DNA of 15,648 bases from contig DGRE01000063.1 in the NCBI GenBank assembly GCA_002389905.1, positions 1-15,648 of the forward strand, in the 5' to 3' direction. The notes beneath the pieces were generated by a model, which ran no database searches, had not been told where the DNA came from, and saw only the letters and a list, made by a program, of their open reading frames with translations. This DNA comes from Hungatella sp. UBA4396 (lineage in GTDB: Bacteria > Bacillota > Clostridia > Lachnospirales > Lachnospiraceae). The position numbers and the translations under genes are program-made. Each line of letters begins with the position of its first letter. Position 1 is the stretch's first letter. Positions 6,896 to 14,550 of this stretch are shown piece by piece.

Positions 6896-7777
6896 ATGAA
6901 GAAGAAAATTTTAGCACTTATGTTAACATCAGCAATGGCAGCAACCATGATTGCAGGCTGCGGTTCAGGAAATGCAGGAGCAGTCAAAGAAACAACAGCA
7001 GCAGAAAGTACAGCGGCGGCAGAAAGCACAGCAGCAGGAGAAAGTGTGGCAGCAGAAAGTACTTCAGAAGAAGAGTACCAGTTCGTATCTGCCCAGGACG
7101 CAGTGAAAGCAGCGGCTGACGGAAGCGCCCATGTCCTTGATGTAAGAGAGTGGTCAAATTATGGGGCAGGACGAGTTGCTAACTCAGAATGGCAGCCTAT
7201 TTTCCCGCTGGAGGACGAGTCCCTGGCAGATAAGATGAAGGCATATGCAGAAGAAAACTTAAAAGATGGAGAGAAAATCTACATCATCTGCAACAGCGGC
7301 CAGAGAGGAGCTCAGAAGACCACAACAGTGCTGGAGGAAGCTGGAATTGACAAAAACTTAATCTATACCGTTGAAGGAGGAGCAAAGGCTCTGGCAAAGG
7401 AAAACGGTGCTCTTACAACCAACCGTGTAGAAGAACAAATCCAGTGGCAGTATGCCAAGGCAGCAGATGTACTTGCCAAGGAGAATGCACAGATTGTAGA
7501 TGTGCGTGATGATGCTACATATGCAGAGGGTCATTTGGAAAATTCCATTCAGGTGGATTTAAAGGATTTTGAAAACGCTGATGCCCAGAAGTCTATGTTT
7601 GACCTGGCAGCAGATATCAATAAAGACGAGCCAGTGTATTTCTTATGCTACAGCGGAAATAAAGTCGCTAAAACAGCCATTTCTGTCTTAAAAGATGCAG
7701 GCTTTGATGAAAATAACTTGTTTATCATTGAAGGCGGAGCAAAGGACAGTGATGTTCAGGCGGCATTTGTAAAATAA
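6896..7777 (+). CDS. Lipoprotein with two rhodanese domains
   Basis: Second extracytoplasmic double-rhodanese lipoprotein, 293 residues. The signal peptide has the lipobox MIAGC with Cys22, followed by an Ala/Glu/Ser/Thr-rich linker (about 28-60) that probably spans the cell wall. Rhodanese domain 1 (about 62-170) has LDVRE at 81-85 and the loop CNSGQRG with Cys132, then VEGGAKAL. Domain 2 (about 185-290) has VDVRD at 201-205, EGHLENS and the loop CYSGNKV with Cys251, then IEGGAKD. Both domains keep the active-site cysteine. It differs from the lipoprotein at 34-1113 in loops and domain style, so it is not a recent duplicate. The ATG at 6896 has AGGAGG at 6878-6883, at rather long spacing (12). 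It is the first gene of the transporter operon and may deliver persulfide or a related group to, or release it from, the transported compound. Confidence 0.88.
   Translation: MKKKILALMLTSAMAATMIAGCGSGNAGAVKETTAAESTAAAESTAAGESVAAESTSEEEYQFVSAQDAVKAAADGSAHVLDVREWSNYGAGRVANSEWQPIFPLEDESLADKMKAYAEENLKDGEKIYIICNSGQRGAQKTTTVLEEAGIDKNLIYTVEGGAKALAKENGALTTNRVEEQIQWQYAKAADVLAKENAQIVDVRDDATYAEGHLENSIQVDLKDFENADAQKSMFDLAADINKDEPVYFLCYSGNKVAKTAISVLKDAGFDENNLFIIEGGAKDSDVQAAFVK
6998..7063 (+). repeat. Low-complexity coding repeat (AAEST-like linker)
   Basis: Residues 35-56 of the rhodanese lipoprotein are built from four imperfect copies of a six-residue A-A-E-S-T-like unit, coded by similar GCAGAAAGTACAGC-type DNA. 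It forms a flexible spacer between the lipid anchor and the first rhodanese domain. Such tracts can vary in length between strains. Confidence 0.7.
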
Positions 7778-7813
7778 GAAACCGCATAGAGTAATAAGAG
7801 ACGGAGACGTGAG

Positions 7814-9058
7814 ATGAAAAAGAGAATTTCGGCAGTGCTGGTGGCTATGGCTATAGCCTTTTCCATGACAGCCTGCGGGAACGGAGAAAAACCAAAAGAC
7901 GAGACAATACAGGTCACAGAAGCAGCAGAAATGTCCTTTGACAGCCTGATCGAGGAAGCAAAAGGGACTGTTGTCACATTTTATGGCTGGGGCGGAGATG
8001 AAAAGCTGAATCAGTGGCTGGACAATACCTTCGCGGCTGTCATGAAGGAAAAATATGATATTACTATGGAACGGGTCCCCATGGACATTGATCAGGTGTT
8101 AAGCCAGTTATCAGGAGAAATTCAGGCAGGAGAAAAGGACGGAGCCATTGATATGATCTGGATTAATGGGGAAAACTTCCGGTCTGCAAAGGAAAATAAC
8201 ATGCTGTACGGACCCTTTGCAGATCAGCTTCCCAATTTCCAGAGTTATATTGATCCGGAGTCTGAGGACGTGACCCTTGATTTTGCATATCCCATTGAAG
8301 GATTTGAAGTTCCTTATGGAAAGGCACAGATCGTATTGATTGCGGATACGGCTGTAACTCCTGATCTTCCTAAAAGTGCAGAGGACTTAAAAGAATTTGT
8401 CCGCAAGTATCCGGGAAAGGTGACTTATCCGGCTCTGCCTGACTTTACAGGAAGTGCATTCGTGAGAAATATTATTTATGAGATCTGCGGATATGAACAG
8501 TTTTTGGATATGGAAGCAGATAAAGAGACCGTAAAAGCGGCTGTAGAGCCTGCCATGGCGTATTTAAGAGAACTGAATCCTTATTTGTGGAATGAAGGGA
8601 AAACCTTTCCGGATTCCTCACCGACTCTGGACAACATGTTTTCAGACGGAGAGGTGGTTCTGAATATGACTTATGATGCTTACGGAACTGCCGTCAAAAT
8701 AGCAGACGGAGTTTATACGGAGACAACCCAGTCATTTCAGTTTGACAAAGGGACCATCGGAAATACTAATTTCATGGCCATTGCAGCTAATTCCGGAAAT
8801 AAAGCGGGAGCTATGGCAGCAATCAATGAAATGTTGTCTCCGGAAATTCAGGCAGACCGCTATGAAACCATGAAGGTGATTCCGGTGCTTGACAACTCAA
8901 AGCTTTCCAAGGAACAGAAAGAGGCATTTGACCAGGTGGATCTGGGAAAAGGAACCATTCCCCAGGATGAGCTTTTATCAAAGCGCCTTCCGGAAATGCC
9001 CGCCCAGCTTGTTCCGCTGATCGAGGAAATATGGGCAGAAGAAGTGGCAGGAAAATAA
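7814..9058 (+). CDS. ABC transporter solute-binding lipoprotein, YnjB type
   Basis: Predicted lipid-anchored solute-binding protein of 414 residues. The signal peptide ends in the lipobox MTAC with Cys21. The mature part starts a typical type II binding-protein fold with VTFYGWGGDEKLNQWLDN at 54-71, where the WGGD(E) signature matches YnjB-like and related binding proteins. Further along are IDMIWINGENF and a PYGKAQIVLIAD segment, usual for the second lobe. A weak GGAG lies before the ATG at 7814, 36 bases after the rhodanese gene. The next gene's ATG overlaps this stop by one base. In E. coli, YnjB is the presumed receptor of the YnjCD importer and its ligand is unknown; binding proteins of this broad group carry metals, thiamine, polyamines or phosphonate-like compounds. 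The ligand cannot be derived from sequence alone. Confidence 0.85.
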   Translation: MKKRISAVLVAMAIAFSMTACGNGEKPKDETIQVTEAAEMSFDSLIEEAKGTVVTFYGWGGDEKLNQWLDNTFAAVMKEKYDITMERVPMDIDQVLSQLSGEIQAGEKDGAIDMIWINGENFRSAKENNMLYGPFADQLPNFQSYIDPESEDVTLDFAYPIEGFEVPYGKAQIVLIADTAVTPDLPKSAEDLKEFVRKYPGKVTYPALPDFTGSAFVRNIIYEICGYEQFLDMEADKETVKAAVEPAMAYLRELNPYLWNEGKTFPDSSPTLDNMFSDGEVVLNMTYDAYGTAVKIADGVYTETTQSFQFDKGTIGNTNFMAIAANSGNKAGAMAAINEMLSPEIQADRYETMKVIPVLDNSKLSKEQKEAFDQVDLGKGTIPQDELLSKRLPEMPAQLVPLIEEIWAEEVAGK

Positions 9059-9933
9059 TGAAAGAAAAGCTGATGCCATATTTGCTTCTGGCTCCCCAAT
9101 TATTACTTACTATTTTATTTATGATTGGACTGATTACTGGAATTACCCAAAGTTTAGGGGTAATTCCAGCTTTTGGCTTAAAGGAGCCAACTTATTTTTA
9201 CTATAAAGAGGTTCTGTCACGGCCTGATATGGTCCAGTCCCTGCTGTACAGCCTTAAAATTGCTCTGGTTTCGGCAGCTTTGGCAACGGCAGGAGGAGTG
9301 TTTTTTTGCAGTATATGCGTCGTAAGACAAAAAAACAGAGGAATGATGATGCGGATTATCCAGCTTCCCATTATCATTCCTCACGTTATGGCGGCCCTTT
9401 TTATCCTCAATATTTTTTCCAGAAACGGAATTCTCGCCAGAATCGCATATGCCCTGGGCATGATCCGGGAGCAGGCCCAGTTTCCCATGGTCATTTATGA
9501 TTCTCACGGAATCGGAATTATTATGGCTTATCTGTGGAAGGAAATTCCCTTTATTATTTATTTCGTCATCGGGCTGATGGCAAATATTAATGGAAACCTG
9601 GGAGAGGCAGCCGTAAACTTAGGAGCAGGGCCGTGGACGGTATTTTGGAAGGTGACCCTGCCCTTATGCAGAAATACAATTGTAAGCGGTTTTCTGATTA
9701 TTTTTGTATTTGCCCTTGGAGCCTATGAGCTTCCCCTTCTGTTGGGGGCTACAATCCCCAAAGCATTGCCTGTTTTGGCATATCAGCAGTATATCCACCC
9801 GGATTTAAGAAACCGGCCCTATGCCATGGCTCTCAATGGAATCATTATTGCAGTTTCCCTTTTGAGCGCCTTGATTTACTTTTTAATGATGCAGAAAAAT
9901 ATGAAAAATTTGACGGATGAGACACAACTATGA
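9058..9933 (+). CDS. ABC transporter permease (YnjC N-terminal half-like)
   Basis: Inner-membrane permease of 291 residues with about six hydrophobic helices (near 8-30, 63-85, 98-120, 152-176, 207-230 and 260-277). The cytoplasmic EAA loop reads EAAVNLGAGPWTVFWKVTLP at 183-202, the coupling site for the ATPase. I placed the start at 9058, where ATG overlaps the binding-protein TAA by one base and AGGAAA precedes it; an in-frame ATG at 9031 would lie inside the previous gene. It should form a heterodimer with the permease at 9930-10751. In E. coli YnjC both halves are one fused protein, whereas here they are two genes. Confidence 0.88.
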   Translation: MKEKLMPYLLLAPQLLLTILFMIGLITGITQSLGVIPAFGLKEPTYFYYKEVLSRPDMVQSLLYSLKIALVSAALATAGGVFFCSICVVRQKNRGMMMRIIQLPIIIPHVMAALFILNIFSRNGILARIAYALGMIREQAQFPMVIYDSHGIGIIMAYLWKEIPFIIYFVIGLMANINGNLGEAAVNLGAGPWTVFWKVTLPLCRNTIVSGFLIIFVFALGAYELPLLLGATIPKALPVLAYQQYIHPDLRNRPYAMALNGIIIAVSLLSALIYFLMMQKNMKNLTDETQL

Positions 9934-10751
9934 AGAAAAAAAGGAAGCCTGTGTTTGCCACTATAATCCTATGTATGTTGATTGCCGGGATTCTTGTACC
10001 TGCGGCTACTTTATTCATATGGATATTTACAGAACGGTGGACGTGGCCGGAGCTGATCCCTCAGGTGTTTTCCAAAAGGGCGGTTCTGGAGGTGACGGGA
10101 AGAAAAAGAGAGCTTTTGCAGATATTGGGGTCAAGCATTCTGATCTCCGGGGTTACGGCGGCTTTATCCGGAGTGATCGGCCTTATGACGGCAAGGGCCC
10201 TGACTTTATATTGCTTCCCTGGGAAAAGACTGGTATATTTTTTCACCATCCTTCCCTTTATGGTGCCTGCCACTGTATTTGCAATGGGAATACAGGTCAC
10301 ATTTATTAAAATGGGGCTGAATAACAGAATTTCAGGAGTTATCATCGCCCATCTGATTTCTTCCCTCCCTTATGCGGTACGCCTCATTATGGAGGGAACC
10401 CAGGCAGTGGGAAACCGGCTGGAGGAGCAGGCCCGTGTACTGGGAGCCTCCCCGTTCCAGGCCCTTTATAAGGTATCCCTGCCGGTGCTGATGCCTGTCA
10501 TCCTCCCGGCCATAAGCATGTCTTATGTGGTTTCCTTCAGCCAGTATTTTCTAACGCTGATGATCGGAGGGGGAAAGGTAAAGACCTTTACCATTATTAT
10601 GGTTCCCTATCTCCAAAGCGGAAACAGAAATATTGCCAGCATTTACAGCGGGATTTTTCTCGGTGTTACCTTGGCGGTATTTGCTTTATTGGAAGGTGCT
10701 GCCGGGCGCTGGCTGAAAAGAGGCGGAGGAGAATTTTATACATCGGAATAA
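9930..10751 (+). CDS. ABC transporter permease (YnjC C-terminal half-like)
   Basis: Second permease, 273 residues, with a basic N-terminus (MKKKRK) and about six helices (near 9-33, 68-90, 103-122, 136-155, 190-212 and 235-255). The EAA-type loop reads EQARVLGASPFQALYKVSLP at 166-185, with the conserved Gly and the Leu-Pro end. The start ATG overlaps the previous stop as ATGA, so production is probably coupled one-to-one with its partner. Upstream GGATGAG is a weak ribosome site, in keeping with coupling. With the ATPase and binding protein it completes an importer of the Fe3+/thiamine/YnjBCD-like class. Confidence 0.88.
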   Translation: MKKKRKPVFATIILCMLIAGILVPAATLFIWIFTERWTWPELIPQVFSKRAVLEVTGRKRELLQILGSSILISGVTAALSGVIGLMTARALTLYCFPGKRLVYFFTILPFMVPATVFAMGIQVTFIKMGLNNRISGVIIAHLISSLPYAVRLIMEGTQAVGNRLEEQARVLGASPFQALYKVSLPVLMPVILPAISMSYVVSFSQYFLTLMIGGGKVKTFTIIMVPYLQSGNRNIASIYSGIFLGVTLAVFALLEGAAGRWLKRGGGEFYTSE

Positions 10752-10770
10752 CATGAAAAGGAAAAAAGTC

Positions 10771-11793
10771 ATGAGTCTTACCATTGAAAATCTGAAGGTA
10801 TCGCTGCAAAAAAAGGAGATTCTTCACGGAATCAGCCTGGATATGAAAGAAGGGGAATTTATTTCCCTTTTAGGACCCTCTGGCTGCGGGAAAACCACGC
10901 TTTTAAAAAGTATAGCAGGGCTTTTGAAAATCGGGCAGGGAGATATCCGGGTTCACAATACCTCGGTTGTGGGAATGCCTCCTGAAAAGAGGGGGATGGT
11001 CATTGTATTTCAGGATTTAAGGCTGTTTCCCCATATGACCGTAGAACGAAACATCGGATTTCCCATGGAGATCCAGAAGGTGCCGAAAGATGTAAGAAAA
11101 GAACGGGTAAAACGGCTGCTGGAGGAAGTACAGCTTTCAGGCTTTGAGAACCGGAGGGTGAAGGATATGTCAGGGGGACAGAAGCAGAGGGTTGCCCTGG
11201 CAAGAGCTCTTGCCGCCGACCCGGAAATCCTGCTTTTAGATGAACCTTTTTCAGGCCTTGACGAACATTTGAGGCTGGAGATGGGAAATCTTGTGAAGAA
11301 ACTTCACCAGGAGCGGAACATCACCACCATCCTGGTGACTCATGAAAAGAGAGAAGCTCTCCAAATGTCGGACAGAATTGCGCTCATGAGCGGCGGACAG
11401 ATTTTGCAGTATGACACCCCAAAGAACATATTCCGTAAGCCGGCCTCCAAGGAGGCAGCGGAATACTTTGGAAAAGCAAACTATGTGAAAGGAAGGGTTG
11501 AAAATCACAGGTTTTGCAGCAGGCTGTTTGAGGTGAATACAGATCTGGAGGACGGGGATTATGAGGCAATGGTCAGGCCCCTTTCCGTAAGGCTTGAAAA
11601 AGGGGGAACTGATACCATTTTAAATATCACGTTTATGGGAGAAATGGCGGAGGTGGAGATAGAGACACCGGAGGGAAGCATGTTAAGCCATATGCCAAGC
11701 CGCAGGCTGGAGGAGCTGGAACTGGAGCGGGGAGGACAGGCCCGTATTATAATAGAAGAAAGGGAAGCCGCATGGTTTCAGAGAGAGGGGTGA
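10771..11793 (+). CDS. ABC transporter ATP-binding protein (YnjD-like, with C-terminal TOBE-like region)
   Basis: Cytoplasmic ATPase of 340 residues that powers the importer. All nucleotide-binding motifs are intact: Walker A GPSGCGKTT at 35-43, Q-loop VFQD with Gln81, signature SGGQKQR at 134-140, Walker B LLLDEP at 154-159, D-loop SGLD and switch His191 in LVTHE. Residues about 240-340 form a beta-rich C-terminal region like the TOBE domains of PotA/FbpC-type ATPases, with MVRPLSVRLE at 267-276; such domains sometimes regulate transport. I prefer the ATG at 10771, because AAGG at 10758-10761 sits 9 bases upstream and the protein then begins at the usual first strand. An ATG at 10753, two bases after the permease stop, would add six basic residues but lacks a close ribosome site. 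Confidence 0.9.
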   Translation: MSLTIENLKVSLQKKEILHGISLDMKEGEFISLLGPSGCGKTTLLKSIAGLLKIGQGDIRVHNTSVVGMPPEKRGMVIVFQDLRLFPHMTVERNIGFPMEIQKVPKDVRKERVKRLLEEVQLSGFENRRVKDMSGGQKQRVALARALAADPEILLLDEPFSGLDEHLRLEMGNLVKKLHQERNITTILVTHEKREALQMSDRIALMSGGQILQYDTPKNIFRKPASKEAAEYFGKANYVKGRVENHRFCSRLFEVNTDLEDGDYEAMVRPLSVRLEKGGTDTILNITFMGEMAEVEIETPEGSMLSHMPSRRLEELELERGGQARIIIEEREAAWFQREG

Positions 11794-11799
11794 GATCAG

Positions 11800-12669
11800 A
11801 TGAAACATATCGTATTTGATTGTGACAATACATTTGGAGTAAAGGACTGTGATGTGGATGACGGCCTCGCCCTCATGTACCTCCTTGGCAGCCGGTCAGC
11901 GAAGCTGCATGGGATTACGGCAACTTATGGGAATAACCGGCTGGATGTAGTATACAATACACTTCAAATCATGTTAAAGGAGCTGGGGCGTGAAGACATT
12001 CCGGTGAAGCTGGGAGGGAAAACCTGCGGAGCCTGCGAAAGTGAGGCGGCAGATTATCTGGCTGAAATGGCGGATCAATATAAGGGAGAATTGTCTATTC
12101 TTGCAACAGGCTCTCTTACCAACCTCCGGGGAGCCTATGAAAGGGACCGGAATTTCTTTAAAAAGGTAAAGGAAATTGTAGTAATGGGCGGAATTACAAG
12201 CCCTCTTGTTTTTGAAAAAAAGGTAATGGATGAGTTGAACCTTTCCTGCGATCCCCTTGCTTCCTGGACGGTTCTGACAAAAGGAAGAAACCTCTCCGTG
12301 ATTACAGGAAACAACTGTTTGAAGGTTCTGTTTACAAAAGCGGAATACAAAGAACGCTTATTTACCTCAGAAAACAAAGCCGCTTCTTACATCCGCACAA
12401 AAACCGATTACTGGTTTGGATATAATGAAGAGGATTATGGCATCAAAGGATTTTATAACTGGGATGTGACGGCAGCGGTATATCTGATGCATCCGGAGTT
12501 GTTTATGGATGAAAGGAAGACCTTTCTGGTTTCTGAAGAAGATTTAAAGCGGGGATATCTGCGTGAAGCGGAGGAGGGAAACAGTGTGTGCAATCTTCCT
12601 GTAATCGGAGAAGAAGGGCCATATAAGGATCATATCTACCATACGTGGCTTCAGGTTCCCATGGCGTAA
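11800..12669 (+). CDS. Nucleoside hydrolase (inosine-uridine nucleosidase family)
   Basis: Protein of 289 residues of the IUNH fold, which cleaves the N-glycosidic bond of ribonucleosides with a calcium-bound water. The N-terminal metal-binding segment runs DCDN (7-10), then an insert and DCDVDDGLAL at 16-25. Further landmarks are TGSLTNL at 103-109, VVMGG at 127-131 and ELNLSCDPLAS at 145-155 (the Asn and Asp ribose site). Near the C-terminus, YNWDVTAAVYL at 219-229 supplies the metal-binding Asp222, but the residue before it is Trp221, where many family members have His. As I recall, Trp at this place marks purine-preferring nucleosidases. No signal peptide is seen, so it is cytoplasmic. 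A GAGGGGTGAG site precedes the ATG, seven bases after the ATPase stop, so it ends the transporter operon. It may release base from an imported nucleoside. Confidence 0.87.
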   Translation: MKHIVFDCDNTFGVKDCDVDDGLALMYLLGSRSAKLHGITATYGNNRLDVVYNTLQIMLKELGREDIPVKLGGKTCGACESEAADYLAEMADQYKGELSILATGSLTNLRGAYERDRNFFKKVKEIVVMGGITSPLVFEKKVMDELNLSCDPLASWTVLTKGRNLSVITGNNCLKVLFTKAEYKERLFTSENKAASYIRTKTDYWFGYNEEDYGIKGFYNWDVTAAVYLMHPELFMDERKTFLVSEEDLKRGYLREAEEGNSVCNLPVIGEEGPYKDHIYHTWLQVPMA

Positions 12670-12700
12670 GCTTCTGGAATCCCGAAAAAAACCAAAAAGC

Positions 12701-12717
12701 CCTTGCAATGCAAAGGG
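12701..12717 (+). repeat. Imperfect inverted repeat overlapping the -35 box
   Basis: CCTTGCA and TGCAAAGG face each other across a single base, with one extra A in the right arm, and they contain the -35 box. This could be an operator-like site or chance. It is not followed by a T-run, so it is not a good terminator for the upstream operon. Confidence 0.35.
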
Positions 12718-12731
12718 AACAGTGCTATACT
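12703..12731 (+). promoter_or_regulatory. Sigma-A type promoter of the rimP-nusA-infB operon
   Basis: A -35 box TTGCAA (12703-12708) and a -10 box TATACT (12726-12731) are 17 bases apart. The predicted start near 12738 gives a leader of about 107 bases. The promoter sits directly behind the nucleoside hydrolase gene, in a 175-base gap, and marks the break between the accessory genes and the housekeeping operon. Confidence 0.72.
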
Positions 12732-12760
12732 GTTTAAGATAACATGAATATTTGGCTGGA

Positions 12761-12786
12761 AAAGAGTGGGCATATGTCCACTCTTT
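12761..12786 (+). promoter_or_regulatory. Leader RNA hairpin upstream of rimP
   Basis: AAAGAGTGG (12761-12769) pairs perfectly with CCACTCTTT (12778-12786). A G-U and a C-G pair extend the stem inward, leaving an ATAT loop, for about 11 base pairs in all. It lies in the predicted 5' leader, roughly 25 bases after the transcription start and 58 bases before rimP. CAATTTTG follows, a poor T-run, so it looks more like a pausing, attenuation or RNA-stability element than a full terminator. Operon control through a leader and NusA is known in E. coli, which makes a regulatory role plausible here. Confidence 0.6.
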
Positions 12787-12844
12787 CAATTTTGTGTAAG
12801 AGCAGGCCAAAGGAATAAAGGCGGTTTGGAGAGGTGGGAAGAAT

Positions 12845-13312
12845 ATGACAAAAAGAGAAGAGTACGAGGTAAAGACGGAACGCTTTCTGCAGCCTATTGT
12901 GGAAGAAAACCATTTCGAACTGGTTGATGTGGAATATATAAAAGAAGCAGGAAACTGGTATCTGAGAGCTTATATAGATAAAGAAGGCGGAATTACGGTA
13001 GATGACTGTGAGGTTATAAGCCGAAGGCTGGGAGAATGGCTGGATGAGAAGGACTTTATTGCAGACAGCTATATTTTAGAGGTCAGTTCCCCAGGCCTTG
13101 GAAGGCCCCTTAAAAAGGAGAAGGACTTTGACAGAAGCATCGGAAAAGATGTGGATATCAGGCTGTATAAGCCCCTTAACAAGCAAAAGGAATTTGCAGG
13201 AACACTGAACGCGTATGACAAGGAAACTGTGACCATTACCCTTGAGGATGGAGCGGAGCTTGAGCTGAACCGGCGGGAGATCGCATTGATCCGTCTGGCA
13301 TTTGATTTCTAA
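12845..13312 (+). CDS. rimP: Ribosome maturation factor RimP
   Basis: Cytoplasmic assembly factor for the 30S ribosomal subunit, 155 residues, the usual length. The N-terminal alpha-beta domain contains LVDVEY near 26-31 and the family signature LEVSSPGLGRPL near 78-89. The C-terminal half is the small beta-barrel domain that contacts ribosomal protein S12 in known members, ending in IALIRLAFDF. The ATG at 12845 follows a purine-rich GGAGAGGTGGGAAG stretch. It is the first gene of the conserved rimP-nusA-ylxR-ylxQ-infB operon, 28 bases before nusA. Confidence 0.96.
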   Translation: MTKREEYEVKTERFLQPIVEENHFELVDVEYIKEAGNWYLRAYIDKEGGITVDDCEVISRRLGEWLDEKDFIADSYILEVSSPGLGRPLKKEKDFDRSIGKDVDIRLYKPLNKQKEFAGTLNAYDKETVTITLEDGAELELNRREIALIRLAFDF

Positions 13313-13340
13313 ACAGTAAGTATATTAGGAGGATAAAAAA

Positions 13341-14528
13341 ATGAATAAGGAACTGTTAGAAGCACTGAATATTCTGGAAAAGGAGAATAATATCAGCAAA
13401 GACACCCTGTTGGAAGCCATCGAAAATTCTCTCATTACAGCGTGCAAGAACCACTTCGGGAAAGCGGATAATGTAAAGGTCAGCATCAACCGTGAAACCT
13501 GTGATTTCAATGTTTATGCGGAAAAAGAAGTGGTTGAAACAGTGGAAGATCCTCTTCTTCAGATCAGCCTGGCAGAGGCTAAGATGACAGATCCCAAATA
13601 CGATATCGGAGATGTGATCCAGACTACCATTGATTCCAAGAAGTTCGGCAGAATTGCCACCCAGAATGCAAAGAACGTAATCCTGCAGAAAATCCGTGAA
13701 GAAGGAAGAAAATCCCTTTTCAACGATTGGTACTGCCAGGAGAGAGAGGTTGTTCCGGGCATTGTGCAGAGATATTTAGGCAGGAATGTGAGCATCAACT
13801 TGGGAAAGGTGGATGCCATTCTTAATGAGACTGAGATGGTAAAAGGAGAAGTGTTTAAGCCAACCGAACGAATTAAGGTTCTTGTTCTGGAGGTAAAGGA
13901 TACTCCAAAGGGTCCAAGAATTTCCGTTTCCAGAACCCATCCGGACCTAGTCAAGCGCCTTTTTGAATCTGAGGTTGCAGAGGTAAAGGACGGAACCGTT
14001 GAAATCAAAGCCATTGCAAGAGAAGCCGGCTCCAGAACCAAGATCGCAGTGAAATCCAATGATTCCAATGTAGATCCGGTGGGAGCATGCGTAGGCTTAA
14101 ACGGAGCCAGGGTCAACTTCATCGTCAGTGAGCTGAGAGGGGAGAAAATCGATATCATCAATTGGGATGATAACCCTGCGTACTTAATTGAAAATGCATT
14201 GAGCCCGGCAAAAGTTATCTGTGTTGTGGCAGATGAAGAATCAAAGGAGGCACAGGTTATTGTGCCGGATTACCAGCTTTCCCTTGCCATTGGTAAGGAA
14301 GGACAGAACGCCAGGCTTGCAGCAAGGCTGACCGGTTTTAAGATTGACATCAAGAGTGAGACACAAGCAAGAGAACTGGGACTTTTTGAAGAGCTGGGGC
14401 TTGAATATCAGGAGGAAAATGCCGGATATGAGAGCTACGGAAACGTTCAGGACGAAGTGCACGGCTATGAGCCGAAGTTTGAAAACGACTACCAGGAAAG
14501 CAGCCTGGAGGGAGATCACCAGGAATAA
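13341..14528 (+). CDS. nusA: Transcription termination/antitermination factor NusA
   Basis: RNA polymerase-associated factor controlling pausing, termination and antitermination, 395 residues. The N-terminal polymerase-binding domain spans 1-125, starting MNKELLEALNILEKE. The S1 domain is near 135-200 (REVVPGIVQRYLG). The first KH domain contains DPVGACVGLNGARV at 245-258. The second contains LSLAIGKEGQNARLAARLTG at 313-332. The acidic tail from about 350 is short and glutamate/tyrosine-rich and lacks the two repeat domains of E. coli NusA, as is normal in Firmicutes. A strong AGGAGG (13327-13332) lies 8 bases before the ATG. NusA may feed back on its own operon via the leader hairpin; that is inference. 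Confidence 0.97.
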   Translation: MNKELLEALNILEKENNISKDTLLEAIENSLITACKNHFGKADNVKVSINRETCDFNVYAEKEVVETVEDPLLQISLAEAKMTDPKYDIGDVIQTTIDSKKFGRIATQNAKNVILQKIREEGRKSLFNDWYCQEREVVPGIVQRYLGRNVSINLGKVDAILNETEMVKGEVFKPTERIKVLVLEVKDTPKGPRISVSRTHPDLVKRLFESEVAEVKDGTVEIKAIAREAGSRTKIAVKSNDSNVDPVGACVGLNGARVNFIVSELRGEKIDIINWDDNPAYLIENALSPAKVICVVADEESKEAQVIVPDYQLSLAIGKEGQNARLAARLTGFKIDIKSETQARELGLFEELGLEYQEENAGYESYGNVQDEVHGYEPKFENDYQESSLEGDHQE

Positions 14529-14550
14529 AGAAAACAGGAAGTGATGGAAC

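Noticed and set aside
6998..7063. CRISPR-like repeat
   Set aside because: Repeats are short, in frame and contiguous without spacers; they code for the lipoprotein linker.
9917..10309. 130-codon open frame on the + strand
   Set aside because: It overlaps the second permease in another frame; the permease has helices and an EAA loop, this frame has neither.
34..12669. Mobile element or genomic island
   Set aside because: No integrase, transposase, tRNA target or flanking repeat seen; base use is similar to the adjoining housekeeping operon.
13559..14161. 200-codon open frame on the - strand
   Set aside because: It lies wholly within nusA, has low-complexity Ser/Thr/Leu-rich translation and no recognisable domain or ribosome site.
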